64,000 nucleotides of DNA, taken from NCBI RefSeq assembly GCF_014396385.1, contig NZ_CP060716.1:1612001-1676000 (forward strand). The letters run 5' to 3'. Source of the DNA: Leucobacter denitrificans (GTDB lineage: Bacteria; Actinomycetota; Actinomycetes; Actinomycetales; Microbacteriaceae). This document shows positions 1 to 8,622 of the stretch, piece after piece. The position numbers and the translations under genes were made by a program. Under the pieces are notes generated by a model. That model saw only the letters and a list, made by a program, of their open reading frames with translations. It was not told the DNA's origin and did not search any database. Within the stretch, counting starts at the first letter, position 1; each line of letters starts with the position of its first letter.

Positions 1-198
1 AAGCGTAAGGTTCCGCAGGCGCGTGCAGGCGGAGTGCAGTCGCAACTTGACGAGATTGCTGAGCGCTTGGGTGACCGATTCGATACCCGGGTCTCTGTGA
101 AGCTCGGTGCGAAGAAGGGCCAGGTCGTCATCGACTTCGCCACCATCGCTGATCTCAAGCGTATACTCGACGAGCTCGGAGACCCTGGCTTCAACTGA
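1..198 (+). CDS. parB: ParB chromosome-partitioning protein, C-terminal end (partial)
   Basis: The window opens inside a reading frame that gives 65 residues and then TGA. The residues match the C-terminal dimerisation region of ParB: a KRKVPQAR linker, an amphipathic helix (LDEIAERLGDRF), then beta strands VSVKLGAKKGQVVIDF and a final helix ending in ELGDPGFN. ParB binds parS sites near the origin and works with ParA in chromosome segregation. It lies head-on to trxA/trxB, as in other actinobacteria. The N-terminal nuclease-fold and helix-turn-helix domains lie outside the window. Confidence 0.85.
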   Translation, partial: KRKVPQARAGGVQSQLDEIAERLGDRFDTRVSVKLGAKKGQVVIDFATIADLKRILDELGDPGFN

Positions 199-261
199 GT
201 CGCGGCAGCAAGTTTCTCACGTAGAACTCCCGGGTCAGGGCGGGAAACCAGGCAGACGGAC

Positions 262-276
262 TAGTCTAGAGCGGTG
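262..276 (+). promoter_or_regulatory. Putative -10 box for a leaderless fadD-like transcript
   Basis: TAGTCT at 262-267 fits the actinobacterial TANNNT -10 element. It ends 6 bases before the GTG start codon at 274, and there is no Shine-Dalgarno sequence. This spacing would place the transcription start at or next to the start codon. No convincing -35 was seen. Inference from pattern only. Confidence 0.4.
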
Positions 277-1995
277 AATCTCAACGAAACTCGTGCCTGG
301 AACCGCTTCTATGCCAAGGGAACTCCGGTAGATATCGAGCCGGTAACTGGCTCACTCATTGACTTGCTCGACGAACGTTGCGCACAGTGGGCAGACCGAG
401 ACGCTATCAGCTTCTTTGGTTCGACTCTGACCTATCGCGAACTCGGTAACCGCGTCGCGCGCGTCGCGAATGGCCTCAAGCAATTGGGTGTCGCGGCGGG
501 GGATCGCGTGGCGCTCATCATGCCAAATGCCCCGCAGCACGTTATTGCGTTTTACGCGGCGCTCAGGTTGGGCGCGACGGTCGTTGAACATAACCCGCTG
601 TACACGCGAGATGAACTCGAGGTGCAGTTCAGAGACCATGGCGCACAGGTCGTCATTGCGTGGGACAAGGTTGCACCGACTGTACAGGCGCTTCCGAAGG
701 AACTTGGGATCCACACCGTTGTTGCGGTCGATGTGACTCGCGCCATGCCGTTCGCAACGCGGCTCGCACTTCGCCTGCCGATTCAGAAGGCGCGCGAGTC
801 TCGTGCGAAGCTCACCGGGCCAACGACCGGAACTGTTTCGTTTGCGAGCCTGGAACGCACGGCTGCGCTTCCTAGTTCGCACCCCCGCCCGGCGGCTAGC
901 GATATCGCGTGTTTGCAGTACACCTCCGGCACGACGGGAACACCGAAGGGTGCGATGATCTCGCACTCAAACCTCTGGTCGAATGCGCGTCAGGGTGCTG
1001 CGTGGATGCCCGATTTCACACGCGGTGAGGGGAGCATCTACGGTCTGCTCCCCATGTTCCACTCGTTCGGCTTGCTTCTGTCTGTGATCTATTCGGTCGA
1101 AACCGGTTCTCGAGCGGTGTTGTTTCCGACGTTCGATCCAGAACTCGTTTCGCAGGCCGCAAAGAAGTTCCCGCCAACCTTCGTTCCAGCGGTGCCACCC
1201 ATGTTCGACAGGCTCGCACGCGTTGCGCGCGACGGTGCGCTCGATCTGAGCGGAGTCGTGTACGCGATCTCTGGCGCAATGACGCTGACGCCTGCGATTG
1301 TGAAGCGCTGGGAAGATCTTGCGGGAAGTATGCTCAATGAGGGATACGGGCTCACGGAAACGAGTCCCGTCGCGCTCGCGAACCCCTTCAATGAGTCGCG
1401 GCGCATCGGTGCGATTGGCATTCCATTCCCGTCGACGGATATTCGGGTTGTCGACCCCAACGAGCCCACTCGCGAGGTTGAGCTCGGCGAGTCAGGCGAA
1501 CTGCTTATCAAGGGGCCGCAGGTCTTCCAGGGGTACTGGAATCGCCCTGAGGAGACTGCTGAGACACTGCTCGAAGGTGGGTGGCTGCGCACTGGTGACC
1601 TCGTGGTGCAAGACGACGATGGGTTTGTGACAGTTGTGGATCGCAAGAAGGAACTGATCATCACGGGCGGGTTCAACGTCTCCCCCAGTGAGGTTGAGAC
1701 CGTCATCACTGAGGTACCAGGCGTGCTTGAGTGTGCGGTAGTCGGAGTGCCGCGCGGCGGCGGTGCAGAGGTTGTTACGGTCGCTGTGATCCTTGAAGAG
1801 GGTGCCGAGTTCGACGAGAACGCTGCGCGAGAGATCGCGCGTAAGCGTCTTGCGGAGTACAAGCGCCCATCGACATATGTTGTTTGGGAGGAACTGCCGA
1901 AGTCACTTATCGGCAAGGTACTTCGCCGCAAGGTGCGCGACGCACTCATTGCGGATCGCAAGGCGGTGCGGGCCCTTCCAGAGGATGAGGGTTAG
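274..1995 (+). CDS. fadD: Long-chain fatty-acid--CoA ligase (AMP-forming)
   Basis: A 573-residue member of the ANL adenylating superfamily. It should activate fatty acids to acyl-CoA through an acyl-adenylate. Visible motifs in order are the phosphate-binding loop YTSGTTGTPKGAM at about residues 216-228, the YGLTET motif at about 357, and the hinge/C-terminal domain motif DRKKELIITGGFNV near 456-469. Length is typical of the family. The start is the GTG at 274, supported by the near -10 box and the lack of a better upstream start. It is convergent with the thiolase and close to etfBA, which suggests beta-oxidation. The chain-length preference cannot be read from sequence. Confidence 0.85.
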   Translation: MNLNETRAWNRFYAKGTPVDIEPVTGSLIDLLDERCAQWADRDAISFFGSTLTYRELGNRVARVANGLKQLGVAAGDRVALIMPNAPQHVIAFYAALRLGATVVEHNPLYTRDELEVQFRDHGAQVVIAWDKVAPTVQALPKELGIHTVVAVDVTRAMPFATRLALRLPIQKARESRAKLTGPTTGTVSFASLERTAALPSSHPRPAASDIACLQYTSGTTGTPKGAMISHSNLWSNARQGAAWMPDFTRGEGSIYGLLPMFHSFGLLLSVIYSVETGSRAVLFPTFDPELVSQAAKKFPPTFVPAVPPMFDRLARVARDGALDLSGVVYAISGAMTLTPAIVKRWEDLAGSMLNEGYGLTETSPVALANPFNESRRIGAIGIPFPSTDIRVVDPNEPTREVELGESGELLIKGPQVFQGYWNRPEETAETLLEGGWLRTGDLVVQDDDGFVTVVDRKKELIITGGFNVSPSEVETVITEVPGVLECAVVGVPRGGGAEVVTVAVILEEGAEFDENAAREIARKRLAEYKRPSTYVVWEELPKSLIGKVLRRKVRDALIADRKAVRALPEDEG

Positions 1996-2006
1996 CTCAA
2001 CAAAGG

Positions 2007-3206
2007 TTACCCATCGTAGCGGCGAAGTAGTGCGGCGAGTGCCTGGCCACCACCGATGCACATGGTGACGACGGCGTACTCGAGGTCTCTGCGATGCAGG
2101 TCGAGTGCGGCTCGCAGTGTGAGGATCGCACCGGTTGCGCCAACCGGGTGACCGAGCGCGATCGCACCACCGTATGGGTTGACCTTTTCGGGGTCGAGAC
2201 CAGCGTCTCGAACGACTGCGACGGCCTGCGCCGCGAATGCTTCGTTGACTTCAAACACGTCTACGTCTGCGGGTGAAAGGCCGGTTTGCCTCCACAGGCG
2301 TTCGAGAGCAACAACCGGTGCGTACCCCATGAGTTCGGGCTCCATCGCTGCCGTTGCTACGGCCTCTAGGGTGACGAGGCCAGAAAGGCCACGCTCACGA
2401 ACGTCCGACTCGCGCATGAGCACGGTTGACGCTGCACCATCGTTGATGCCAGATGAGTTGCCCGCGGTCACTGACCCCTCTGGGTCGAACGCGGGACGAA
2501 GGCCCGCGAGTATTTCGAGCGTTGTGTTTGGCTTCGGGTGCTCATCGACCGAAACTTCGACTGGCTTTCGTCCGCCCGACGATACCGTCACAATTTCCTC
2601 GGCAAAGGCAGCACGTGCCTCGTCAGTCGATGCTCGGCGCTGGGATTCGAGCGCAAACTCATCCTGCTGTTCACGCGAGATGCCGTACTTGTTTGCGACA
2701 TTCACTGCGGTGAAACCCATGTGCTTGTTGCTGAAGGGGTCAGTGAGAATTGCGAGCGTACCGTCAAGGAGTTTGCGGTCGCCAAGTCGTGAATTGCCAC
2801 GCGCATTGAACTCCAGGAACGGGGTGCGAGACATTGACTCGTTTCCGCCAGCGACGGCGACCGTGAGGTCAGGCGACCAGAGCAGTTCTTGAGCTGCAGA
2901 CCAGATTGCTTGCAGCCCCGATCCACACAGACGATTCACGTTGAATGCCGGCACGCTGCGGTCGAGCCCAGCCCCGAGCGCAACTCGCCGAGCGTTGTAT
3001 GCGTCTGGGCCCACCTGCGAAATGCAGCCCATGACAACTTCGCCAACCTCTTCTGCCCCGATACCGGTGCGCTTCAGCGCCTCGACGGTTGCTGCGGCAC
3101 CGAGCTCGTACGCACCAACATCTTTAAAGGCACCCCCGAACGAGCCGATCGCTGTACGGGCACCTCCCAGAATGACAATCCTTTCGCGAGGTGATGCTGC
3201 AACCAT
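2007..3206 (-). CDS. Acetyl-CoA acetyltransferase / 3-ketoacyl-CoA thiolase
   Basis: A 399-residue type II thiolase that should cleave 3-ketoacyl-CoA or condense acetyl-CoA. All catalytic features are present: nucleophilic Cys94 in NRLCGSGLQA, the catalytic His353 in ALGHPVGATGA, and the second Cys383 in VTMCIGGGQA. It ends 11 bases from the convergent fadD-like gene. The remnant of an enoyl-CoA hydratase lies directly upstream on the same strand, so this was probably once an ech-thiolase pair. Biosynthetic (AtoB-like) and degradative (FadA-like) roles cannot be separated by sequence alone. The setting with fadD and etfBA favours fatty-acid degradation. Confidence 0.88.
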   Translation of the reverse strand: MVAASPRERIVILGGARTAIGSFGGAFKDVGAYELGAAATVEALKRTGIGAEEVGEVVMGCISQVGPDAYNARRVALGAGLDRSVPAFNVNRLCGSGLQAIWSAAQELLWSPDLTVAVAGGNESMSRTPFLEFNARGNSRLGDRKLLDGTLAILTDPFSNKHMGFTAVNVANKYGISREQQDEFALESQRRASTDEARAAFAEEIVTVSSGGRKPVEVSVDEHPKPNTTLEILAGLRPAFDPEGSVTAGNSSGINDGAASTVLMRESDVRERGLSGLVTLEAVATAAMEPELMGYAPVVALERLWRQTGLSPADVDVFEVNEAFAAQAVAVVRDAGLDPEKVNPYGGAIALGHPVGATGAILTLRAALDLHRRDLEYAVVTMCIGGGQALAALLRRYDG

Positions 3207-3259
3207 GAATGCACTCCCTTGTTCACACCGGGTCGGAAATTGAGCCTATAGGCGGCAGT

Positions 3260-3451
3260 CTACCGACGAGCACCGCCTCCCTTCCCCGAAGGCAAAGGAA
3301 TTCGACGCCCACGCTTCAGTGATCTCTTCGGCCCGCAATGTGACGGCGTTTCTTCTGCGAGTTCCGCATCGAAGGCATTCCGCTGATCTGGGCGGTTGAG
3401 CGTGATTCGAGCGATGCCATTATTGACGGTGACTAATACTGCATTGGTCAT
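3260..3451 (-). pseudogene. Remnant of an enoyl-CoA hydratase gene
   Basis: The first 30 or so residues (ATG at 3451) read VLVTVNNGIARITLNRPDQR and then NAFDAEL, which is the N-terminal signature of the crotonase superfamily. After about residue 34 the frame turns into non-family sequence. A neighbouring frame over 3260-3350 gives AEEITEAWASNSF, which again looks crotonase-like, so a frameshift plus a large deletion is likely. A functional hydratase is about 250-270 residues, so this fragment cannot be active. It sits just upstream of the thiolase on the same strand. Confidence 0.65.
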
Positions 3452-3529
3452 ACGCAGATCATAGGGACGCCTTGAGGCTGATATTGTCGGTTTGACGCGG
3501 GTGAATAGTCACCACCAGAAGAAAGAAAA

Positions 3530-3542
3530 TATCATATATAAT
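3530..3542. promoter_or_regulatory. AT-rich site before etfB, similar to the island operators
   Basis: TATCATATATAAT differs by one base from the TATA-N3-TATA element found at five sites in the 48.9-60.7 kb island. It lies 46 bases before etfB. It also contains TATAAT (3537-3542), so it may simply be a strong -10 box. It interrupts otherwise GC-rich DNA. Confidence 0.35.
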
Positions 3543-3585
3543 GTTCAAAACATCTTGAGCATGAGGTTTCTTGAAGGGAAAAGCG

Positions 3586-4362
3586 ATGAAGCTGGTCGTT
3601 CTAGTCAAAGAGGTGCCCGACACCTACGGTGATCGGAAACTGAACTTAGAGACGGGACTGGCTGATCGCGGCGCAAGCGACGCCGTGCTCGACGAGGTCA
3701 CCGAGCGCGCGATGGAGGTCGCGCTGACCTACGCCGACGCAAACGCTGACACTGAGATTATCGCAGTTGCGCTCGCTCCTGAGGGGGCGACGGCAACGAT
3801 CCGCAAGGCGCTCGCGATGGGTGCGACGCGCGCGATTCACGTCACGGATGAGGCGCTCCTCGGTGCTGACGCAATTCTTACCGCTGAGACACTTGCCGCG
3901 GCGATCAAGCGCGAAGGGTTCGACCTCGTCATTGCGGGTAACTCTTCAACTGATGGTTCTGGCGGCATGGTGCCCGCGGCTATCGCTGAGTACCTGGGTG
4001 CGGCGCATGTCTCCGGCCTGTCGAGCGTTGAGATCAGCGACTCCTCGGTTTCGGGATCGCGTCCGGTTGACGGTGGCGTGCAGCAGGTGAGTGTTGATCT
4101 CCCGGCCGTTATTTCGATTACTGAGGCACTTCCGGATCCCCGGTTCCCGAACTTCAAGGGCATCATGGCGGCGAAGAAGAAGCCGCTTGACACGGTTTCG
4201 CTTGGGGATCTCGGTGTGAATGCGGAGGATACTGAGGCTGCGCGGTCAATCATGCTTACTGTCGCGGAGAAGCCGGCACGTGAGGCGGGTATCAAGATCG
4301 TAAATGAGGGCGACGCGGCCGAGAAGCTTGCTGATTTCCTCGTAGAGAACCGTCTGGCGTAA
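3586..4362 (+). CDS. etfB: Electron transfer flavoprotein, beta subunit
   Basis: 258 residues. The N-terminus MKLVVLVKEVPDT and the segment FDLVIAGNSSTDGSGGMVP are typical of EtfB, the AMP-binding subunit of the heterodimer that takes electrons from acyl-CoA dehydrogenases. I chose ATG 3586 over the upstream in-frame TTG 3571 because a GAAGGGAAA ribosome-binding sequence lies just before 3586 and EtfB proteins begin with this strand. etfA follows 15 bases downstream. The AT-rich site at 3530 suggests that this operon has its own regulated promoter. Confidence 0.93.
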   Translation: MKLVVLVKEVPDTYGDRKLNLETGLADRGASDAVLDEVTERAMEVALTYADANADTEIIAVALAPEGATATIRKALAMGATRAIHVTDEALLGADAILTAETLAAAIKREGFDLVIAGNSSTDGSGGMVPAAIAEYLGAAHVSGLSSVEISDSSVSGSRPVDGGVQQVSVDLPAVISITEALPDPRFPNFKGIMAAKKKPLDTVSLGDLGVNAEDTEAARSIMLTVAEKPAREAGIKIVNEGDAAEKLADFLVENRLA

Positions 4363-4377
4363 GGGGAAGAGAACAAA

Positions 4378-5352
4378 ATGACTGATTTCGCTACTGATTC
4401 AATTCTTGTCGTTTGCCTCCCGGCTTCGGCGGGCGACAAGCTTGCCAAGGCGTCTGCCGAGCTCATCGGTGCTGCTTCGCAGGTGGGCACCCCGGTCGCG
4501 CTCGTTGTCGGGCCAGCGTCGCTTGCTGCTGAGGCCGCTGAGCTCGGCGCCGCGCAGGTACTTGTTGCCGACACGGGTGCAGAGGGTACGCTCGTTGTTC
4601 CCGCCGTTGACGCAGCTACACAGGCTGTGGAGCTCGTGCAGCCCGATGCCATCGTGCTCGCACATGCTGAAGATAGTCGCGATATTGCGGCACGTCTTGC
4701 AGTTCGTACGAAGCGAGCGGTGGCTGTGGACGCGGTGGATATCACACGCGACGACCTCGGTGTTGTCGCGCATCATTCGGTATACGGCGGTGCCTACAAC
4801 ACGACGTCAGCGTCGACATTTGGTGCCCCCATCATTACCCTGCGCCAGGGTTCAGTAACGACGCGTGCCGCTGCCCAGACGCTTGTCGAGGTGCCACTCT
4901 CGGTCACCGCATCCGACAAGCCGGTCGCGAAAGTCACCGGGTTCGAGGTCGAGACGCAGGTCTCGTCGCGCCCAGAGCTTCGTGGTGCTGCGAAGGTTGT
5001 GTCGGGCGGCCGCGGGCTCGGGTCGCAGGAGAAGTTCGTGCTCGTTGAGCAGCTCGCCGATGCGCTCGGTGCTGCGGTTGGCGCGTCGCGTGCTGCAGTT
5101 GATGCGGGGTATGTGCCTGCGAATCACCAGGTCGGTCAGACCGGTGTGTCGGTGTCACCACAGTTGTATGTTGCATTGGGCATTTCGGGTGCGATCCAGC
5201 ATCGTGCCGGCATGCAGACCTCGAAGACGATCGTCGCGATCGATAAGGATCCCGATGCACCGATCTTCGATGTTGCTGACTTCGGGGTTGTGGGTGACCT
5301 CTTTGAGGTTGTGCCACAGCTGATCAGTGCGCTTGAGGCACGAAAGAAGTAA
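4378..5352 (+). CDS. etfA: Electron transfer flavoprotein, alpha subunit
   Basis: 324 residues, the normal size of EtfA, the FAD-binding subunit. The C-terminal FAD domain is clear: [14 protein letters not shown], then [33 protein letters not shown] and [30 protein letters not shown] ribosome-binding site precedes the ATG. The next gene, a membrane cytochrome b, begins 2 bases after this stop codon. Electrons collected by EtfAB may therefore be passed directly to that membrane protein, since no ETF-quinone oxidoreductase gene is in the window. Confidence 0.93.
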   Translation: MTDFATDSILVVCLPASAGDKLAKASAELIGAASQVGTPVALVVGPASLAAEAAELGAAQVLVADTGAEGTLVVPAVDAATQAVELVQPDAIVLAHAEDSRDIAARLAVRTKRAVAVDAVDITRDDLGVVAHHSVYGGAYNTTSASTFGAPIITLRQGSVTTRAAAQTLVEVPLSVTASDKPVAKVTGFEVETQVSSRPELRGAAKVVSGGRGLGSQEKFVLVEQLADALGAAVGASRAAVDAGYVPANHQVGQTGVSVSPQLYVALGISGAIQHRAGMQTSKTIVAIDKDPDAPIFDVADFGVVGDLFEVVPQLISALEARKK

Positions 5353-5354
5353 TC

Positions 5355-7168
5355 GTGGCGACGTATTCGGGCGAAATTCGCCAGGGCCTTCCACGGGTGC
5401 CGGGGGCGAGCCGTGGCCTGCCGGGGGCGTGGCCGCGTCGGCCGCACCGTCGACTGCGCCTACTGCAGCAGCTGCCGCACCAGCTGAGGCTCCGGCCCAA
5501 CCTGTCGCTGTTGCGGCGGCGCCGGTTGCTGAGCCGACTGTTGCTGAACCTCAGGCTCCCGGGCCAGTCGCTGCCGCTGAGCCCGCGGCTTCGGCGGTGG
5601 ATCAGGCAGCACCGGCTCCGACTGCGGCGTCAACCAAGAGTGTCCCGCTGCGCCGCGGTCTTCCCCGCGTTGCTGGCGGGGATCCGTGGCCGCCAGAGGG
5701 AACAGCCGCGGTTTCGGTTGCTGCCCCGGCCGCCGCTGCTGGTGCAGCTGCTGCGCAGTCGGCTCCTGCCGCTACCCCGGCTCCTGTTGCTCGGCATGCC
5801 GCTGAGTCCACTGAAGCTGTTGCGAGCGACGCGGGGGCCACATCGGTCGCTGCCGCCCAGCAAGAAGCCGCAGCACCGCGCGAGTTTGTCGCAAGCGAGA
5901 CCCCGCTGCGCAGGGGACTTCCCCGCACTCCGGGTGGCGAGCCGTGGCCTGCCGAAGGGTTCGCGCCCGTGCAGGTTTCTGCGTCGGCGCCGGCCGCCAG
6001 CGCGGCACCGGCGACCGAAACCGCTCCTGCCGCAGAGTCCGCACCGGCCGAGCAGCCCGTTCGTAGGCAGCGCTTGGGTGCGGCCGCCGAGGCGCCGGCA
6101 GTAACCGAGAGCCCTGCCGCGCCTGCAGCTGCGGAGCCCGCAGCTGCCGCAGTCGCAGAACCAGCAGCTACCGCAGCTCCAGCAAAGCAGGCAGCACCTG
6201 CGGCTGCCACACAGTCGGCGCCAGCCGCGAAGCCCGCACCTGCATCGAAGCCGAAGCGTGAGCCGATCATGATCGGTGAGAAGACGCTCGGCCAGTGGGT
6301 GAAACTTGGCATCCTCGGCGTCGTCGGCGCGATCATTGCCGCCGGCATCTTGGTGCTCGCTGCCCGCGGTGTCACGACGCTTCCTGGGGTTCCCGAGTGG
6401 CTTGAACGCTACCCAGGCGAGTATGATCTCCCCGAATCGGCCGAGCCCGGGTTCCCATGGTGGGCGAGGTGGAGCCACTTCTTGAACATCTTCTTGATGG
6501 TGCTCATCATCCGGTCAGGTATTTTGGTGCGGCAGCAGCAGAAGCCACCGGCGTTCTTCACTCCGAAGCGCGGCGGCAAGAAGATCAGCATCAACCTCTG
6601 GCTGCACACTTCTCTTGATGTGCTGTGGCTTGCGAATGGTGTGATTTTCGTGGTGATGCTGTTTGTGTCTGGTCACTGGATGCGGATCGTGCCAACGAGC
6701 TGGGAAGTGTTCCCGAACGCTCTGTCAGCTCTGCTGCAGTACATGACATTGGATTGGCCTGCTGAGCACGGTTGGGTGAATTACAACAGTCTGCAGCAGA
6801 TCATGTATTTCCTCATCATATTCATTGCGGCACCGGTTGCCGCGATCACCGGGGTGCGGATGAGTGAGTGGTGGCCGAAGAACGCAGAGAAGCTGAACAA
6901 GTTCTACCCGGCACCGCTTGCGCGTGCGCTGCACTTCCCGACGATGTTGTTCTTCGTCATGTTCATCCTGGTGCACGTGTTCCTCGTGTTCTCCACGGGT
7001 GCGCTGCGGAACTTGAACCACATGTTCGCGGGCACGGATGTCGTGAACTGGACGGGCTTCTGGTTCTTCGCTCTCGCGATCTTCTTGACCGCTGCGGGGT
7101 GGGTGGCTGCCAGGCCGCTCGTGCTCGCACCGATCGCGAGCCTCTTCGGCAAAGTGAGCAACAGGTAG
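5355..7168 (+). CDS. Ala/Pro-rich membrane cytochrome b, apparent -1 frameshift near the start
   Basis: The GTG at 5355, two bases after etfA, starts [17 protein letters not shown] in one frame. At the five-G run 5402-5406 the sense continues in another frame as [12 protein letters not shown] and stays open to 7168. One additional G would restore a protein of about 604 residues. The same motif recurs intact twice ([17 protein letters not shown] at 5651-5701 and [17 protein letters not shown] at 5909-5959), which supports the repair. About 290 residues of Ala/Pro-rich low-complexity sequence are followed by six hydrophobic segments with histidines in WSHF, LHTS, GHW, LHFP and VHVF. These are candidate haem ligands, resembling cytochrome b561/formate-dehydrogenase gamma proteins. 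A role as electron acceptor for EtfAB, feeding quinone, is inference. Confidence 0.7.
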
Positions 7169-7174
7169 AGATAC

Positions 7175-7216
7175 AAAAATCCGGGCGGCGACCAGATGGT
7201 CATCGCCCGGATTTTT
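7175..7216. terminator. Bidirectional terminator between cytochrome b and trxA
   Basis: AAAAATCCGGGCGGCGACCA pairs with TGGTCATCGCCCGGATTTTT around a short loop, with one mismatch pair. The arms carry A and T runs on either side, so it can end transcription of both convergent units. Confidence 0.85.
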
Positions 7217-7224
7217 CTGTCTGC

Positions 7225-7548
7225 TTAGATGATGCCCGAGAGCTCGTTCTCGATCGCCTGCTTCGGCATTGCGCCGATGATCTCGTGCACCTCTTCGCCG
7301 CCCTTGAACACCTTCATCGCGGGGATCGAGGTGATGCGATACTTCGCAGCAAGGTTCGGGTTCTCGTCGACGTTGAGCTTCGCAATGACAAGCTTGCCCT
7401 CCTGCTCGCCGGCGATCTGGTCGAGCACTGGCGCAACCATGCGGCACGGGCCGCACCAGGCAGCCCAGAAGTCTACGAGCACTGGAACTTCGCTCTGCAG
7501 CACGACCTTGTCGAAGGTCTGCTCATCAACAATTACTGGTTCATTCAT
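7225..7548 (-). CDS. trxA: Thioredoxin
   Basis: 107 residues, a single thioredoxin fold. The redox motif WCGPC is at residues 31-35 (FWAAWCGPCRMVAP), and the cis-Pro motif is in the segment ITSIPAMKVFKGGE. It reduces disulfides in the cytosol and is recharged by the TrxB encoded just upstream (47-base gap). A TTCGGC/GCCGAA inverted repeat in that gap (about 7574-7592) may modulate readthrough. The pair trxB-trxA facing parB is the usual actinobacterial arrangement. Confidence 0.95.
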   Translation of the reverse strand: MNEPVIVDEQTFDKVVLQSEVPVLVDFWAAWCGPCRMVAPVLDQIAGEQEGKLVIAKLNVDENPNLAAKYRITSIPAMKVFKGGEEVHEIIGAMPKQAIENELSGII

Positions 7549-7595
7549 TGGTCTACTCCTTGATTTAGCTGAGGTTCGGCGGCTCGGCCGAAGAA

Positions 7596-8549
7596 TTAGC
7601 CCGCGGCTACAGTTGCGGGGGCCTGTGACTCGAGTGCGGCGAGGTAGTGCTCGGCGTCAAGTGCTGCCGCAGTGCCCGAGCCGGCCGCGGTGATGGCCTG
7701 GCGGTAGGTGGGGTCAATGACGTCGCCCGCCGCAAACACACCCGGCACCGAGGTGCGCGACGAACGGCCGTCGACCCAGATGGTGCCTTCGTCAGTGAGG
7801 TCAAGCTTGCCGTGCACGAGGTGTGTGCGTGGATCATTGCCAACTGCAATAAAGAGCCCCTCAATGGGCAGTTCACTCTCTGTGCCGTCGACCGTGTTGC
7901 GAAGCGTCAGGCGATCCACCGCGGCGTCACCGTGGATCTCTTTCACCTCTGAGTTCCAAATGAACTCGATCTTCTCGTTGTCGAACGCGCGCTGCTGCAT
8001 GATCTTCGAAGCCTTGAGTTCGTCGCGGCGGTGGATCACGTAGACCTTGCTCGCGAAGCGCGTGAGGAAGGTGGCCTCCTCCATTGCAGAGTCGCCACCG
8101 CCTACAACAGCGATGGTCTTCTCGCGGAAGAAGAACCCGTCGCAGGTCGCGCACCACGAAACACCGTGGCCCGAAAGCTTCTCTTCGCCCTCGACACCAA
8201 GCTTGCGGTAGGCCGAGCCGGTGGCGTAGATGACCGACTTCGCTTCGTGCACATTGCCAGCGGTGTCGGTGACCTTCTTGACCTCGCCAGAGAAGTCGAC
8301 TTCGGTGATGTCGTCGTAGACAACTTCGGTGCCAAAGCGCTCTGCCTGCGCCTGCATCTTCTGCATGAGGTCTGGGCCCTGAATTCCCTCGGGGAACCCG
8401 GGGAAGTTCTCAACATCGGTGGTGTTCATGAGCTCGCCGCCCATGCTTACTTGGCTGGCGAAAAGCAGCGGCTTGAGTTCAGCGCGGGCAGCGTAAATTG
8501 CCGCGGTGAATCCGGCAGGGCCAGAACCGATGATGATGACCTCGCGCAT
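7596..8549 (-). CDS. trxB: Thioredoxin-disulfide reductase
   Basis: 317 residues, starting MREVIIIGSGPAGFTAA (FAD-binding GSGPAG). The redox-active CATC is at residues 133-136, and the NADPH-binding GGGDSA is near 150-155. I use the ATG at 8549 because it is preceded by AAGGAG and opens directly into the Rossmann strand. The frame stays open far upstream, but that extension has no family similarity. It transfers electrons from NADPH to TrxA. In M. tuberculosis murJ and sigM lie between the DUF6049 gene and trxB; here only 73 bases separate them. Confidence 0.94.
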   Translation of the reverse strand: MREVIIIGSGPAGFTAAIYAARAELKPLLFASQVSMGGELMNTTDVENFPGFPEGIQGPDLMQKMQAQAERFGTEVVYDDITEVDFSGEVKKVTDTAGNVHEAKSVIYATGSAYRKLGVEGEEKLSGHGVSWCATCDGFFFREKTIAVVGGGDSAMEEATFLTRFASKVYVIHRRDELKASKIMQQRAFDNEKIEFIWNSEVKEIHGDAAVDRLTLRNTVDGTESELPIEGLFIAVGNDPRTHLVHGKLDLTDEGTIWVDGRSSRTSVPGVFAAGDVIDPTYRQAITAAGSGTAAALDAEHYLAALESQAPATVAAG

Positions 8550-8622
8550 GTTACTCCTTGGCGGTCTTGCGTTGGTATTTGGGGTAAATCCCGTAGGTGG
8601 TACAACCCATCCTAAAGCCGAC

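Noticed and set aside
5355-6104. Open frame of 249 codons starting at the true GTG of the cytochrome b gene
   Set aside because: Only the first 17 or so codons are meaningful. Beyond the G run it becomes Arg/Leu/Pro-rich, typical of an out-of-frame read of Ala-rich GC DNA.
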